Positions 24,937-33,625 of a stretch of DNA of 43,925 nucleotides are shown here, one piece after another (the stretch's first letter is position 1; every line of letters starts with the position of its first letter). Below the pieces are notes generated by a model. It had not been told where the DNA came from. It did no database searches and saw only the letters and a program-made list of their open reading frames with translations. The stretch is from contig NZ_QAOF01000015.1 of assembly GCF_003050745.1 (NCBI RefSeq), positions 1 to 43,925 of the forward strand, given 5' to 3'. Origin of the DNA: Sphingomonas sp. PP-CE-3G-477 (GTDB lineage Bacteria > Pseudomonadota > Alphaproteobacteria > Sphingomonadales > Sphingomonadaceae). A program made the position numbers and the translations under genes.

Positions 24937-27027
24937 ATGCGCAACCTTGTGATCGTGAGTGCCGTGATCGCGGCTGGCCTGGCGGCACCCGCCGCAACCT
25001 CGAAGACGCCTGTCGCGAAAGGCGGCGAGATCCTGTGGGACAGCTTCGGCGTGCCGCACGTCTATGCGAAGACCGAGGCGGGGATCTTTCACGGCTTCGG
25101 CTATGCGCAGGCGCAGAGCCACGGCAATCTGCTGCTGCATCTGTACGGAGAGGCGCGCGCGCGGGCGGCGGAATATTGGGGCGACAAATACGCGGCGTCG
25201 GACAAATGGCTGATCGCCAACGACGTGCCCGAGCGATCGGCGCGCTGGTATGCGCAGCAGACGCCGCAGTTCCGCGCCGACCTCGATGCGTTCGCGGCCG
25301 GCATCAACGCCTATGCCGAGGCGCACCGCGAGACGCTCGATCCGACCGTGCTGCAGGTGCTGCCGATCCGCGGCGTCGACGTGATGGCGCACGCGCATCG
25401 CCTGATGAACTACGTCTATATCGCGTCCGAACAGAAGGTGCTGGCGAACCCGGAGGCGAACGAGGCGGGCGGGTCGAACGCCTGGGCGGTCGCGCCGTCG
25501 CGCTCGGCGAGCGGCAAGACCCTGTTGCTCGCCAACCCGCATCTGCCGTGGTCGCCGAGCCTGCTGACCTATTACGAGGCGCATCTGAACGGGCCGGGAT
25601 TGTCGTTGTACGGCGCGACGCAGGTCGGGCTGCCGATCCTGCGGTTCGGGTTCAACGACCAGTTGGGGTTCACCAACACGGTCAACACGATCCTCGGCTT
25701 TACCGCGTACAATCTGAAGCTGGCGGACGGCGGGTATAGTTTCGATGGCAAGACGCTGCCGTTCAAGACGGTGGGCAAGAGCTTCAAGGTGCGCCAGCCC
25801 GACGGTACGCTGAAGACGGTCGCGTTCGAGCAGCGATCGAGCGTGCAGGGTCCGGTGTTCGCGACCCCAGACGGGCGCACGATCGCGCTGAAGGTGGCGG
25901 GGCTCGATCGGCCGGGCGTGCTCTCGCAATATTACGAGATGGGCCGCGCGCGCGACTGGGCGCAGTTTCAGACGGCGGTGCGGCGCGTGCAGGTGCCGAT
26001 GTTCAACATCGTCTACGGCGACCGTGCGGGGCACATCCTGTACCTCGACAATGGTATCCTGCCGAAGCATCCGGACGGCGATTTCAGGACATGGTCGCGG
26101 CCGGTGGCGGGCGATACGTCGAAGACCCTGTGGACCGAAGTGCACGGTTATGACGACCTGCCCAAGGTGCTCGATCCGGCGTCCGGCTTCGTCCAGAATG
26201 CGAACGATCCGCCCTGGGTGTCGACATGGCCGCAGGTGCTCGATCCTGCCAAGTTCCCGGCGTATGTCGCGGTGCGCGGGCCGATGAGCCAGCGCGCGCA
26301 GATGTCGGTCAAATTGCTCGCCGAGGGGCCGAAGATCAGCTTCGACGATTTCGTCGCGAAGAAGGTCACGACGCGGTCGCTGATGGCGGACCGGTTGCTG
26401 CCCGAACTGGTGCCGCTGGCGGAAGCGAGCGACGACCCCGAACTCAAAAGCGCGGCGGCTTTGCTGAAAGGGTGGGATCACCGGTTCGAGCCGGACGCGC
26501 GCGGTGCGCTGCTGTTCGAGACCTGGGCGCTGCTGTTCTCGCCGACCAACTTCACGACGCTCAAGAACTACCGCGAGACTTGGTCGGCGGAGCGCCCGCT
26601 CGAGACGCCGACGGGCCTGAAGGATCCGGCGGCGGTGCTGGCGATGCTGAAGGCGGCGGTGGCGAAGACGCGGACGCTGTACGGCGCGGTCGATCGGCCG
26701 TTCGGCGAGGTGTCGCGCTTCCATCTGGGGGCAGTCGACCTGCCGGGGAATGGCGGGTTCGGGAATACCGGCGTGTTCCGGACGATGACGTGGGGGCCGA
26801 TGAAGAACGGCCAGCGCACGCCGGTCCACGGTGAGACCTGGGTGTCGATGGTCGAGTTCGGGACGCCGATGAAGGCGGTCGGGCTGATGAGCTACGGCAA
26901 TTCGAGCCAGCCCGGATCGAAGCACGAATCCGACCAGCTCTCGTACCTCGCGAACAAGACGTTCCGGACGCTTTGGACGATGCGCGGCGAAGTCGAGAAG
27001 CATGTCGAAGAGACGACCAAATTCTAA
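24937..27027 (+). CDS. exported N-terminal-nucleophile acylase (penicillin acylase / AHL acylase family)
   Basis: A 696-residue periplasmic amidase of the penicillin acylase superfamily. A signal peptide (about residues 1-22) is followed by the alpha-chain region and the GGSNAWAV motif in which Ser180 becomes the N-terminal nucleophile after self-cleavage. The segments LLLANPHLPW, FTNTVNTILGFTAYNLKL and SLYGATQVGLP resemble the AHL acylase, PvdQ and aculeacin acylase branch more than true penicillin G acylase, so a long acyl chain on an amide is the likelier substrate. The oxyanion-hole Asn region (NFTTLKNYRETW) is present. It starts 8 bases after the receptor stop, with TGAGG at the right distance from the ATG at 24937. 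Confidence 0.85.
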   Translation: MRNLVIVSAVIAAGLAAPAATSKTPVAKGGEILWDSFGVPHVYAKTEAGIFHGFGYAQAQSHGNLLLHLYGEARARAAEYWGDKYAASDKWLIANDVPERSARWYAQQTPQFRADLDAFAAGINAYAEAHRETLDPTVLQVLPIRGVDVMAHAHRLMNYVYIASEQKVLANPEANEAGGSNAWAVAPSRSASGKTLLLANPHLPWSPSLLTYYEAHLNGPGLSLYGATQVGLPILRFGFNDQLGFTNTVNTILGFTAYNLKLADGGYSFDGKTLPFKTVGKSFKVRQPDGTLKTVAFEQRSSVQGPVFATPDGRTIALKVAGLDRPGVLSQYYEMGRARDWAQFQTAVRRVQVPMFNIVYGDRAGHILYLDNGILPKHPDGDFRTWSRPVAGDTSKTLWTEVHGYDDLPKVLDPASGFVQNANDPPWVSTWPQVLDPAKFPAYVAVRGPMSQRAQMSVKLLAEGPKISFDDFVAKKVTTRSLMADRLLPELVPLAEASDDPELKSAAALLKGWDHRFEPDARGALLFETWALLFSPTNFTTLKNYRETWSAERPLETPTGLKDPAAVLAMLKAAVAKTRTLYGAVDRPFGEVSRFHLGAVDLPGNGGFGNTGVFRTMTWGPMKNGQRTPVHGETWVSMVEFGTPMKAVGLMSYGNSSQPGSKHESDQLSYLANKTFRTLWTMRGEVEKHVEETTKF

Positions 27028-27044
27028 ATTCGGGGAGACGACGG

Positions 27045-27515
27045 ATGACGAAATTCTGGATGGTGGCAGTGTTGGCTGCGATGACGGCGAGCCCGGCGAT
27101 GGCGAAGGACGCGCATAGCGGCACCTGGGTCTCGAACGAGGCGAAGAGCTACTGGAGCGACGGCAAGTTTCCCAAGGGGTTCAAGCTGACGATCGAGATG
27201 AAGTTCGAACCGAACAAGCTGATCTATCACGCGGTCAACACGACGCGTCCCGGGGTGCCGCCGTACATCAACGATTTCGTCGCGACGCTCGACGACGGCA
27301 TCAGCCCGATGGACAATCCGCGCTTCAACGAGATCCGTATCAAGCCACTCGATGCGGACACGTTGCAGGTGCTCGAGCAGAAGGACGGCGACGTCATCGT
27401 CGGGCAGTATTGGCGGTTTGCCAAGGACGGCAAGTCGTTGGTACGCTGGGGCATCGGCAAGGCGCCGGACGGCAAGTCGAAGGCGTTCCTCGAATGGTTC
27501 GATCGGGTGAAATGA
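27045..27515 (+). CDS. small exported protein of unknown function
   Basis: A 156-residue protein with a clear signal peptide (MTKFWMVAVLAAMTASPAMA), preceded by GGGGAG and starting 17 bases after the acylase stop. Its stop overlaps the dipeptidase start (ATGA), so it is a true member of the operon. The mature part of about 136 residues is rich in alternating hydrophobic residues (FKLTIEMKFEPNKLIYHAV, ADTLQVLEQKDGDVIVGQYW) and ends in a charged tail, like a small beta-barrel or lipocalin-like fold. It has no cysteines or obvious catalytic motif. I do not recognise a family. A periplasmic binding or chaperone role for the acylated substrate is possible but unsupported. Confidence 0.8.
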   Translation: MTKFWMVAVLAAMTASPAMAKDAHSGTWVSNEAKSYWSDGKFPKGFKLTIEMKFEPNKLIYHAVNTTRPGVPPYINDFVATLDDGISPMDNPRFNEIRIKPLDADTLQVLEQKDGDVIVGQYWRFAKDGKSLVRWGIGKAPDGKSKAFLEWFDRVK

Positions 27516-28741
27516 TGCGCAAGATCGTCGCCGTTCTCCTTGCCGCGCCGCTGATCGTCGGCGCGGCGCCTGATGCGAAGACGGCTCGAGGGGTGCATGA
27601 GCGCGCGATCGTGCTCGATACGCATTTCGATACGCCCGCCAATCTCGGGCGTGCCGGCTGGAGCATCATGGACCGCCACAATGTCGCGGTGACGGGCGAC
27701 CAGGTCGACTATCCGCGGATGGTGGAGGGCGGCGTCGATGGCGGGTTCTTCGCGATCTATATCGGGCAGGGGCCGCGCACGCCCGCGGGTGACCGCGCCG
27801 CGCGTGATGCAGGCCTCGTTCGCGCGGTGCAGATCCGCGAGATGGTCGCCGCGCATCCCACCGTGTTCCGGCTGGTGACGACCTCGGCGGAGGCGCGTGC
27901 GGCGGTCGCGGGCGGCAAGCGGTTCGTGTTCATGAGCATGGAGAACGGCTATCCGTTCGAGGCGGACCTGAGCCTCATGCGGACGTTCCAGCGGCTCGGC
28001 GTGACGATGATGAGCCCGGCGCATTTCAAGAATAACGACCTTGCCGACAGCGCGACCGACACGCCCGAATGGAACGGCCTGAGCGAGAAGGGGCGCGCGT
28101 TCGTCGCGGAGGCGAACCGGCTGGGGATCGTGATCGACGCATCGCACAGCTCGGACCTGTCGCTGCGCCAGATGATCGCGCTGTCGAAGGCGCCGATCAT
28201 CCTGTCGCATTCGGGCGTGCGCGCGATCTTCGATCATCCGCGCAACGTGACCGACGCCGACCTCCGGCTGCTCGCGGCGAAGGGGGGCGTGGTGCAGGTC
28301 AATGCATTCAACGGCTACATGGTGCCGCAGCCCAAGATCGCCGAGCGCGATGCGGCGATGAAGACGCTGATGACCGGCATCGATTTCGAGAAGATGACCG
28401 ACGCGGATCGCCGGAAACTGGTCGCCGGGCGCAAGGCGATCGACGCGAAATGGCCGGTGCCGAAGGCGCATTTCGACGACGTGATGAAGCACCTGCTCCA
28501 CGCGATCGAGGTGGCCGGGATCGACCATGTCGGGATGAGCGGCGACTTCGACGGCGGCGGCGGGGTCGAGGGGTTCGACGACGTCACCGACTATCCGAAG
28601 ATCACCGCGGCGTTGCTCGCGCGCGGGTTCAGCGCGGCGGACGTGGCGAAAGTGTGGGGCGGCAACGCGCTGCGCGTGCTTGACGCGGCGCAGCGGCTGG
28701 CCGAACCGGGCGTGAAGCCGGCGATACCCGTGACGTCGTGA
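27512..28741 (+). CDS. exported membrane dipeptidase (peptidase family M19)
   Basis: A 409-residue renal-dipeptidase-like metallopeptidase with a signal peptide (MMRKIVAVLLAAPLIVGAAP). The zinc-binding HFD of IVLDTHFDTPAN, the bridging Glu region (FMSMENGYP), HSSDLS, the HSGVRAIFDHPRN loop and HVGMSGDFDGGGG match M19 in order. Family members cleave dipeptides, including those with D-residues, and some hydrolyse carbapenem-type beta-lactams. The ATG at 27512 overlaps the preceding stop; the second codon is also ATG. In context it would cleave a dipeptide freed by the acylase. Cell location is periplasmic. Confidence 0.9.
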   Translation: MMRKIVAVLLAAPLIVGAAPDAKTARGVHERAIVLDTHFDTPANLGRAGWSIMDRHNVAVTGDQVDYPRMVEGGVDGGFFAIYIGQGPRTPAGDRAARDAGLVRAVQIREMVAAHPTVFRLVTTSAEARAAVAGGKRFVFMSMENGYPFEADLSLMRTFQRLGVTMMSPAHFKNNDLADSATDTPEWNGLSEKGRAFVAEANRLGIVIDASHSSDLSLRQMIALSKAPIILSHSGVRAIFDHPRNVTDADLRLLAAKGGVVQVNAFNGYMVPQPKIAERDAAMKTLMTGIDFEKMTDADRRKLVAGRKAIDAKWPVPKAHFDDVMKHLLHAIEVAGIDHVGMSGDFDGGGGVEGFDDVTDYPKITAALLARGFSAADVAKVWGGNALRVLDAAQRLAEPGVKPAIPVTS

Positions 28742-28877
28742 TCGCAAGCCCGGCGAGCCGCAGAAAGGCCGCCGCGGATTGAATTAGGGGGAGGGGACCG
28801 GGACGCCGCATACGGCAACCGGTCGGTCTGAAGGCACTCAACGGTCGGTTCGCCGACCCAGAAGGGAGCCTTTCGCA

Positions 28878-31247
28878 TTGACCAAAGCCCGTTATTCCGT
28901 CGGTACCGCCCTCGTTCTGCTGATGGCAGCCGCCCCCATGACCGCGTACGCCCAGGTGACCGCAGAGCCGCAGGTGACGGAAGAAACGACCGGTGAGATC
29001 GTCGTCAGCGGGCGTCGCATCTCGCAGGCGGACGAGGCGGTCGGGCAGGACCGGATCACCAGCACGGTCGCGGTCACGCGGGAGGCGCTGCTGTCCGCGC
29101 CATCGGGCATCTCGGGCCTCAAGATGCTGGAGTCGCTGCCCGGTTTCAACGTCCAGACCGACGGCGCGCTCGGCCTCTACGAGTTCGGCAACAGCGTACA
29201 GGTGCGCGCGTTCAACCTCGACCAGATCGGCTTCATCGTCGACGGCATCCCGACCGGGCGCAGCGACGCGTTCGGCGGCAGCCCGATCTTCCGCTACGTC
29301 GACAACGAGAATCTCGGCGTGGTCGAGGCCTCGCCGGGCGCCGGCGGGGTGACGATGCCGAGCTATTCCTCGCTCGGCCCGATCGTGTCGTATCGCTCGA
29401 TCGAACCGCAAGAAGACCTCGGCGTGTTCGCGTCGCAGAGCTTTGGCGATTTCGACATGAAGCGGACGTTCGTGCGCGTCAGCACCGGGCGGGTCGGGCC
29501 GCTGAAAGCCTATGTCAGCCGGACCAAGCTCGATACCGATCTCTGGCGCGGCGCAGGATCGGTCGACCGCGAGCATTGGGAGGCGATGGCGCACGTCGAC
29601 CTCGGCGGTACGAGCTGGGCGCGGTTCAAGTTCGTCGCCAACGACTTCTTCGATTACGATTCCCCGTCGCTGACCCGCGCGGAATACAATTCCACGACGC
29701 CCGATCTCGGCGGCAATGTCGGGCGGTACCGCGGCTATCTGGGGACGGTGCCGGTCTACGCGCCCGTCGCCGGCGGCCGGCAATACTCGAACGCCAACTA
29801 CACCTATGTCTCGAACCTCGCGATCAACGTGCGGAAGGACAAGCTGTACGGCGCGACCTTCCACGCCGGGATCGCGGACAATGTCTATGCCGAGACGACG
29901 CTCTACTGGGAGGACAAGACCGGCTACGGCGTGTCGCCCGACAGCTACGCCAACTCGCTCACCCGGTATCGCCAGCAATCGGCGGTCGGCCTTGCGCTCA
30001 CCGCACCCCGCGGCACGCAGTTCGGCGTGTCGGGAGTCGGCGGAGACCGGATCGGCATCGTCCAGTCGCTCCACGCCGATGTCGGCCGCCACGCGCTCGA
30101 CGCCGGGATCTGGGCGGAACAGGACAAATATCACCGCACGCAGCTGCGCTACAACACGGTCGGCGGGTCGCCCGCCGCCGATCCGATCTACAGCGAGTCG
30201 GTGTATCTGCGCCGCGACTACCGCACCGAGCGGCAGACGACGCAGCTCTATGTCCGCGACCGGATCGCGCTGACCGACAGCTTCAGCCTCGATCTAGGCA
30301 ACAAGATGCTCGATCTCGATTACCAGCATCGCGGCTACCGCGACTTCAACGATTACGCGCGGGTCGTGAACGGCGTTGCGGTCGCCGGCTGGGGGCCGCA
30401 GTACAACCGTGCGCACTATTCGGATTATTTCCTGCCGACCGCGGGCATCCTGTTCAAGCTTCCCGACGGTCGCTCGCAGCTGTTCGCGTCCTATGCGGAG
30501 AACATGGCGCTGCCCAAGGGGATGGATGACGTCTTCTCGGTGTCGTACGCGAGTTCGGCGGCGCTGGTCGCGGCACCGGCACCAGAGCGCTCGAAGAATG
30601 TCGAACTGGGTGTCCGCACCACGCAGTCGCAGTTCTTCGCGTCGCTGACCGGATATTACACCAAGTTCGACAATCGCATCCAGTCGATTACCTCGATTCT
30701 GCCGGGCACGAGCAACGTTACCGAGACCTTCTACCAGAATGTCGGTGGCGTGGAGGCGTATGGCGCCGAGCTGCTCGCGAACTTCAAGCCGACCGCACTG
30801 CGCGGGTTCGCCTATTTCAACGCGAACGTGACGTACAACCATGCGCAGTTCCAGGATGATATCGTCGCCAACCCGATGCTGACCTATCGGACCGCAGGCA
30901 AGTTCCTGCCCGACAGCGCGAAGTGGATCGTGTCGGGTGGCGTCACCGTCGAGCCGTCGCCGTGGCTGGTCGCCAATCTCACCGCGAAATACACGAGCAA
31001 GCGCTTCTCGACGTTCGACAACAGCGCAGGATCGTCGGTGCCCGGGTTCACCGTGTTCTCCGCCTATGCCGATATCGGCGACGGGTTTTCGCTCGGCCCG
31101 ATCAAGAACGCGAAGATCCGCGTCAACGTCGACAATCTGTTCGACAAGGACGTACTCTCGTTCATCTCGCCCGCGATTACCGGCGACGGTCTGTTCCGCC
31201 CCCTTAGCCCGCGCACCGTACAGCTCAGCCTGTCGGTCGACCTTTGA
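28878..31247 (+). CDS. TonB-dependent outer-membrane receptor
   Basis: A 789-residue receptor with a signal peptide (TKARYSVGTALVLLMAAAPM), a TonB-box region (GEIVVSGRRI), a plug (VQVRAFNLDQIGFIVDGIP, LGVVEASPGAGG) and a barrel ending PRTVQLSLSVDL. The plug sequence differs strongly from the other receptors of the window, lacking the usual E-V-L-x-G-P motif. The start is a TTG at 28878, with AAGGGAG nine bases upstream; no ATG gives a full signal peptide. It follows the dipeptidase gene after 136 bases, so it may have its own promoter, and precedes the Tat-exported aminotransferase gene. It has no STN domain. It may bring in a related or second form of the block's substrate. Confidence 0.9.
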   Translation: MTKARYSVGTALVLLMAAAPMTAYAQVTAEPQVTEETTGEIVVSGRRISQADEAVGQDRITSTVAVTREALLSAPSGISGLKMLESLPGFNVQTDGALGLYEFGNSVQVRAFNLDQIGFIVDGIPTGRSDAFGGSPIFRYVDNENLGVVEASPGAGGVTMPSYSSLGPIVSYRSIEPQEDLGVFASQSFGDFDMKRTFVRVSTGRVGPLKAYVSRTKLDTDLWRGAGSVDREHWEAMAHVDLGGTSWARFKFVANDFFDYDSPSLTRAEYNSTTPDLGGNVGRYRGYLGTVPVYAPVAGGRQYSNANYTYVSNLAINVRKDKLYGATFHAGIADNVYAETTLYWEDKTGYGVSPDSYANSLTRYRQQSAVGLALTAPRGTQFGVSGVGGDRIGIVQSLHADVGRHALDAGIWAEQDKYHRTQLRYNTVGGSPAADPIYSESVYLRRDYRTERQTTQLYVRDRIALTDSFSLDLGNKMLDLDYQHRGYRDFNDYARVVNGVAVAGWGPQYNRAHYSDYFLPTAGILFKLPDGRSQLFASYAENMALPKGMDDVFSVSYASSAALVAAPAPERSKNVELGVRTTQSQFFASLTGYYTKFDNRIQSITSILPGTSNVTETFYQNVGGVEAYGAELLANFKPTALRGFAYFNANVTYNHAQFQDDIVANPMLTYRTAGKFLPDSAKWIVSGGVTVEPSPWLVANLTAKYTSKRFSTFDNSAGSSVPGFTVFSAYADIGDGFSLGPIKNAKIRVNVDNLFDKDVLSFISPAITGDGLFRPLSPRTVQLSLSVDL

Positions 31248-31273
31248 TCTCTGTCTCCAGCGAGGATTTTGCC

Positions 31274-32443
31274 ATGACCGAACAGACTTCCCTTCCCGAA
31301 GATGCCCGCGACGACCTGCTCGACCGGGGCTATTCGCGGCGGCAACTCGCGCGGGTCGCGGGGATCTTCGGCGCAGGGGCGGTGGCGGCGTCGCTCGGTC
31401 GCCCGGCCTGGGCGTCGGGCGGCGTGCCCGATCCGGCACCCACCGCGAAGGTGCGGATCGGCGCGAACGAATGCTGGACCGGGCCGCTGCTGCCGGGCCA
31501 GCGCGCCGCGCAGAAGATCATCGCCAACAGCAATCGGTACGCACCGCAGGACGAGCGCAACGATTTCCTCAAGGCGGTGATGGCGGTGGAAGGCGTGCCG
31601 TACGATCACATCGCGCCGTGGCCGGGCTCGAGCGATCCGCTGTCGCGCGCGATCGTCAGCTTCTGTTCGCCGCAGCGGGGTCTGGTGACCGCCGACCCCA
31701 CGTTCGAGCTTGCCGGGCGAACCGCGGACTGGCTCGGTGCGCCGGTCAAGCGCGTGCCGCTGACCGCCGAGTATGCGCATGACGTCCGTGCAATGCTCGC
31801 GGCGGATCCGAACGCTGGGCTGTATTACATCTGCACGCCCAACAACCCGACGGGGACGATCACCCCGATCCCCGACATCGAATGGCTGATCGCGAACAAA
31901 CCCGCCGGCTCGATCGTGCTGGTGGACGAGGCTTATACGCACTTCGCAGGCGTGCCGGTGGCGTCGCCGCTGGTGACGGCAGGGCGCGACGTGATCGTGC
32001 TGCGGACCTTCTCGAAGATCTTCGGGATGGCCGGCATGCGGATGGGCTTCACGATGGCGCGGCCGGATATCCTGGCGAAGATGATCCGCTACGACGGCGG
32101 GATGCAGTCGGGTGCGTTGCCGCTGCCGTCGCTGGCGTGCGCCACGGCGAGCCTGACCGCGGCACCGCTCATCGCCGCGCGCCGCGCCGAGATGGTCCAG
32201 GCGCGGGGGATAGCGCTCGATCACCTCCGCGCACGCAACATCGTCGTCAAACCGACCAGTGCGAACATGATCATGATCGACTGGAAGACGCGCCCGGCAA
32301 AGGACGTGCAGGCGGCGTTTCGTGCGCAGAGCGTGGAGATCGGGCGGTCGTGGCCGATCTGGCCGACGGTGTCGCGCGTGACGGTCGGCTCGGCGACGGA
32401 GATGAAGGCGTTCTGCGTCGCGCTGGACAAGGTGATGGCCTGA
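31274..32443 (+). CDS. Tat-exported PLP-dependent aminotransferase (class I/II, HisC-like)
   Basis: A 389-residue fold-type I aminotransferase with an N-terminal twin-arginine signal (YSRRQLARVAGIFGAGAVAA). Key residues are all present: the substrate/PLP Asn in CTPNNPTGT, Asp and Tyr in VDEAYTHFAG, the PLP lysine at 248 in TFSKIFGMAGMRMGF, and the carboxylate-binding Arg in SRVTVGSATE. The fold and motif order resemble histidinol-phosphate aminotransferases. The ATG at 31274 has GAGGA seven bases upstream. Tat export of a PLP enzyme makes sense because the cofactor is loaded before export, but periplasmic transaminases are rare. It follows the second receptor after 26 bases and is presumably the last step of the block's pathway. 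Confidence 0.85.
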   Translation: MTEQTSLPEDARDDLLDRGYSRRQLARVAGIFGAGAVAASLGRPAWASGGVPDPAPTAKVRIGANECWTGPLLPGQRAAQKIIANSNRYAPQDERNDFLKAVMAVEGVPYDHIAPWPGSSDPLSRAIVSFCSPQRGLVTADPTFELAGRTADWLGAPVKRVPLTAEYAHDVRAMLAADPNAGLYYICTPNNPTGTITPIPDIEWLIANKPAGSIVLVDEAYTHFAGVPVASPLVTAGRDVIVLRTFSKIFGMAGMRMGFTMARPDILAKMIRYDGGMQSGALPLPSLACATASLTAAPLIAARRAEMVQARGIALDHLRARNIVVKPTSANMIMIDWKTRPAKDVQAAFRAQSVEIGRSWPIWPTVSRVTVGSATEMKAFCVALDKVMA

Positions 32444-32587
32444 ACCAGACTGGGAGCGGGCGAAGTTCGATGGCGTATCCGGGATCGTGCTGGCGGCACG
32501 GCCCGGCTACGTCCCATCGTCAGGTTCGAGACGGTCGGGTCGTGCCCCGTCCTGCTCTGGTGCGGGATACTGTGCTGCCTGTTCTCA

Positions 32588-32623
32588 TGTGCGGCACGAT
32601 CGGGGCGGACGCCGTGCCGCACA
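32588..32623. terminator. hairpin between convergent genes, possible bidirectional terminator
   Basis: TGTGCGGCAC (32588-32597) and GTGCCGCACA (32614-32623) form a perfect 10-bp stem with a 16-base loop. It lies in the 198-base gap between the convergent aminotransferase and DUF1080 genes. There is no U-tract on either side, so it may be a weak terminator or only a transcript end structure. The rest of this gap shows no gene. Confidence 0.45.
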
Positions 32624-32641
32624 GGCTCGCCCCGCTCTCGG

Positions 32642-33625
32642 CTAGGATTTCGGCGATCCGGACAGGTCTTTTGCCCCTGCGGCACCTTTCACGACGACGA
32701 TCTTCGGTAGCCTGCGGATCGGCTCGACGGTGATGTTGCGAAACCAGGTCTCGGCGCCTTCCGATTGCAGCTGGATCCGTCCGTGCGTCAGCGGCTGGCG
32801 GGTTCCGTCCGGCGCGATCGTCGCGATATCCGTGACCTCCGCCACCGGTACGCCGTTCACGACATGCACGGCGCGGTTACCCAGCACATAGAGATCGAGC
32901 GTGTTCCATTGCCCGATCGGCCGTTCGGCATCGATCGCGGCCTCCACGTTCCAGGTCGGCGTTCCGTTGACCATGTCGATCGGCCGGCCGCCGACGCGGA
33001 ACCGTAGCTGGGGTGCGATCAGCGAGGGATCGTCGACCACGGTCGTCCGCGCGCGAACCTTGCTGCCGACGACTACCGCCATTCCGGTCGAGCCCTTCAT
33101 GATCTCGAATTCCATCGACGGCTGCCACGTCCCGAAGACCTCCCCCGGCAGGCCGTGCGTATGGTAGAGCAGGCCGTTGTTCGGCGGCTGCCGATCTCGC
33201 GGCGCCCATGTCTTCGCACCCCATTTATACTGGAGGCGAAGATGATAGTCGGCGAGGTCCGCGCGGTGGACCAGGCTGCCCCAGGTTCGACCCTTGATCC
33301 AGATCGCCGGACCGCCGTCGACCTGACGGACGGCGAAGTCTTCACCACCGCCGTCGCGAGCAGTGCCGATCGGCTTATTTTTGGGATCGCCGCGATAGGT
33401 CACTGCAGGGTCGACGTAACCAAGCCAGGGGCGCCAGTCCTTCAGGCTTCGGCCATCGAACAGAATGACCGGTTTGCCCGTCGCTGGCGGCAGGTCGGTC
33501 AAGGCAAGCCGCTGGCGGGCGACGACCGGTGCGCCGGCCGTGACTGGCGGCTGTTCCTCGAGGCTCTGCGCCGCGGCGATCGCGGGCAGCACGAAGACGA
33601 TCGGTAACGCGAAGGTCTTGATCAT
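32642..33625 (-). CDS. exported DUF1080 (3-keto-disaccharide hydrolase family) protein
   Basis: A 327-residue protein with a signal peptide (MIKTFALPIVFVLPAIAAAQ) and a DUF1080 jelly-roll domain: VILFDGRSLKDWRPW near the N-terminus, then YHLRLQYKWGAKTW, NNGLLYHTHG, SMEFEIMKG and the closing GRIQLQSEGAETWFRNITVEPI. Pfam now names this family 3-keto-disaccharide hydrolase after members that split 3-oxidised glycosides. The ATG at 33625 overlaps the lacI-type stop (ATGA) and follows GAGAGGA, so regulator and enzyme are one unit. It is a distant second copy of the DUF1080 protein in the facing operon, with a longer insert, and probably acts in the same periplasmic pathway on a different glycoside. 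Confidence 0.85.
   Translation of the reverse strand: MIKTFALPIVFVLPAIAAAQSLEEQPPVTAGAPVVARQRLALTDLPPATGKPVILFDGRSLKDWRPWLGYVDPAVTYRGDPKNKPIGTARDGGGEDFAVRQVDGGPAIWIKGRTWGSLVHRADLADYHLRLQYKWGAKTWAPRDRQPPNNGLLYHTHGLPGEVFGTWQPSMEFEIMKGSTGMAVVVGSKVRARTTVVDDPSLIAPQLRFRVGGRPIDMVNGTPTWNVEAAIDAERPIGQWNTLDLYVLGNRAVHVVNGVPVAEVTDIATIAPDGTRQPLTHGRIQLQSEGAETWFRNITVEPIRRLPKIVVVKGAAGAKDLSGSPKS

Noticed and set aside
22742..24997. A 751-codon open frame antisense to the STN receptor, and a similar 700-codon one antisense to the acylase
   Set aside because: Low-complexity Arg-rich translations with no motif; the opposite strand carries complete, motif-bearing proteins. They are shadows of strong codon bias.
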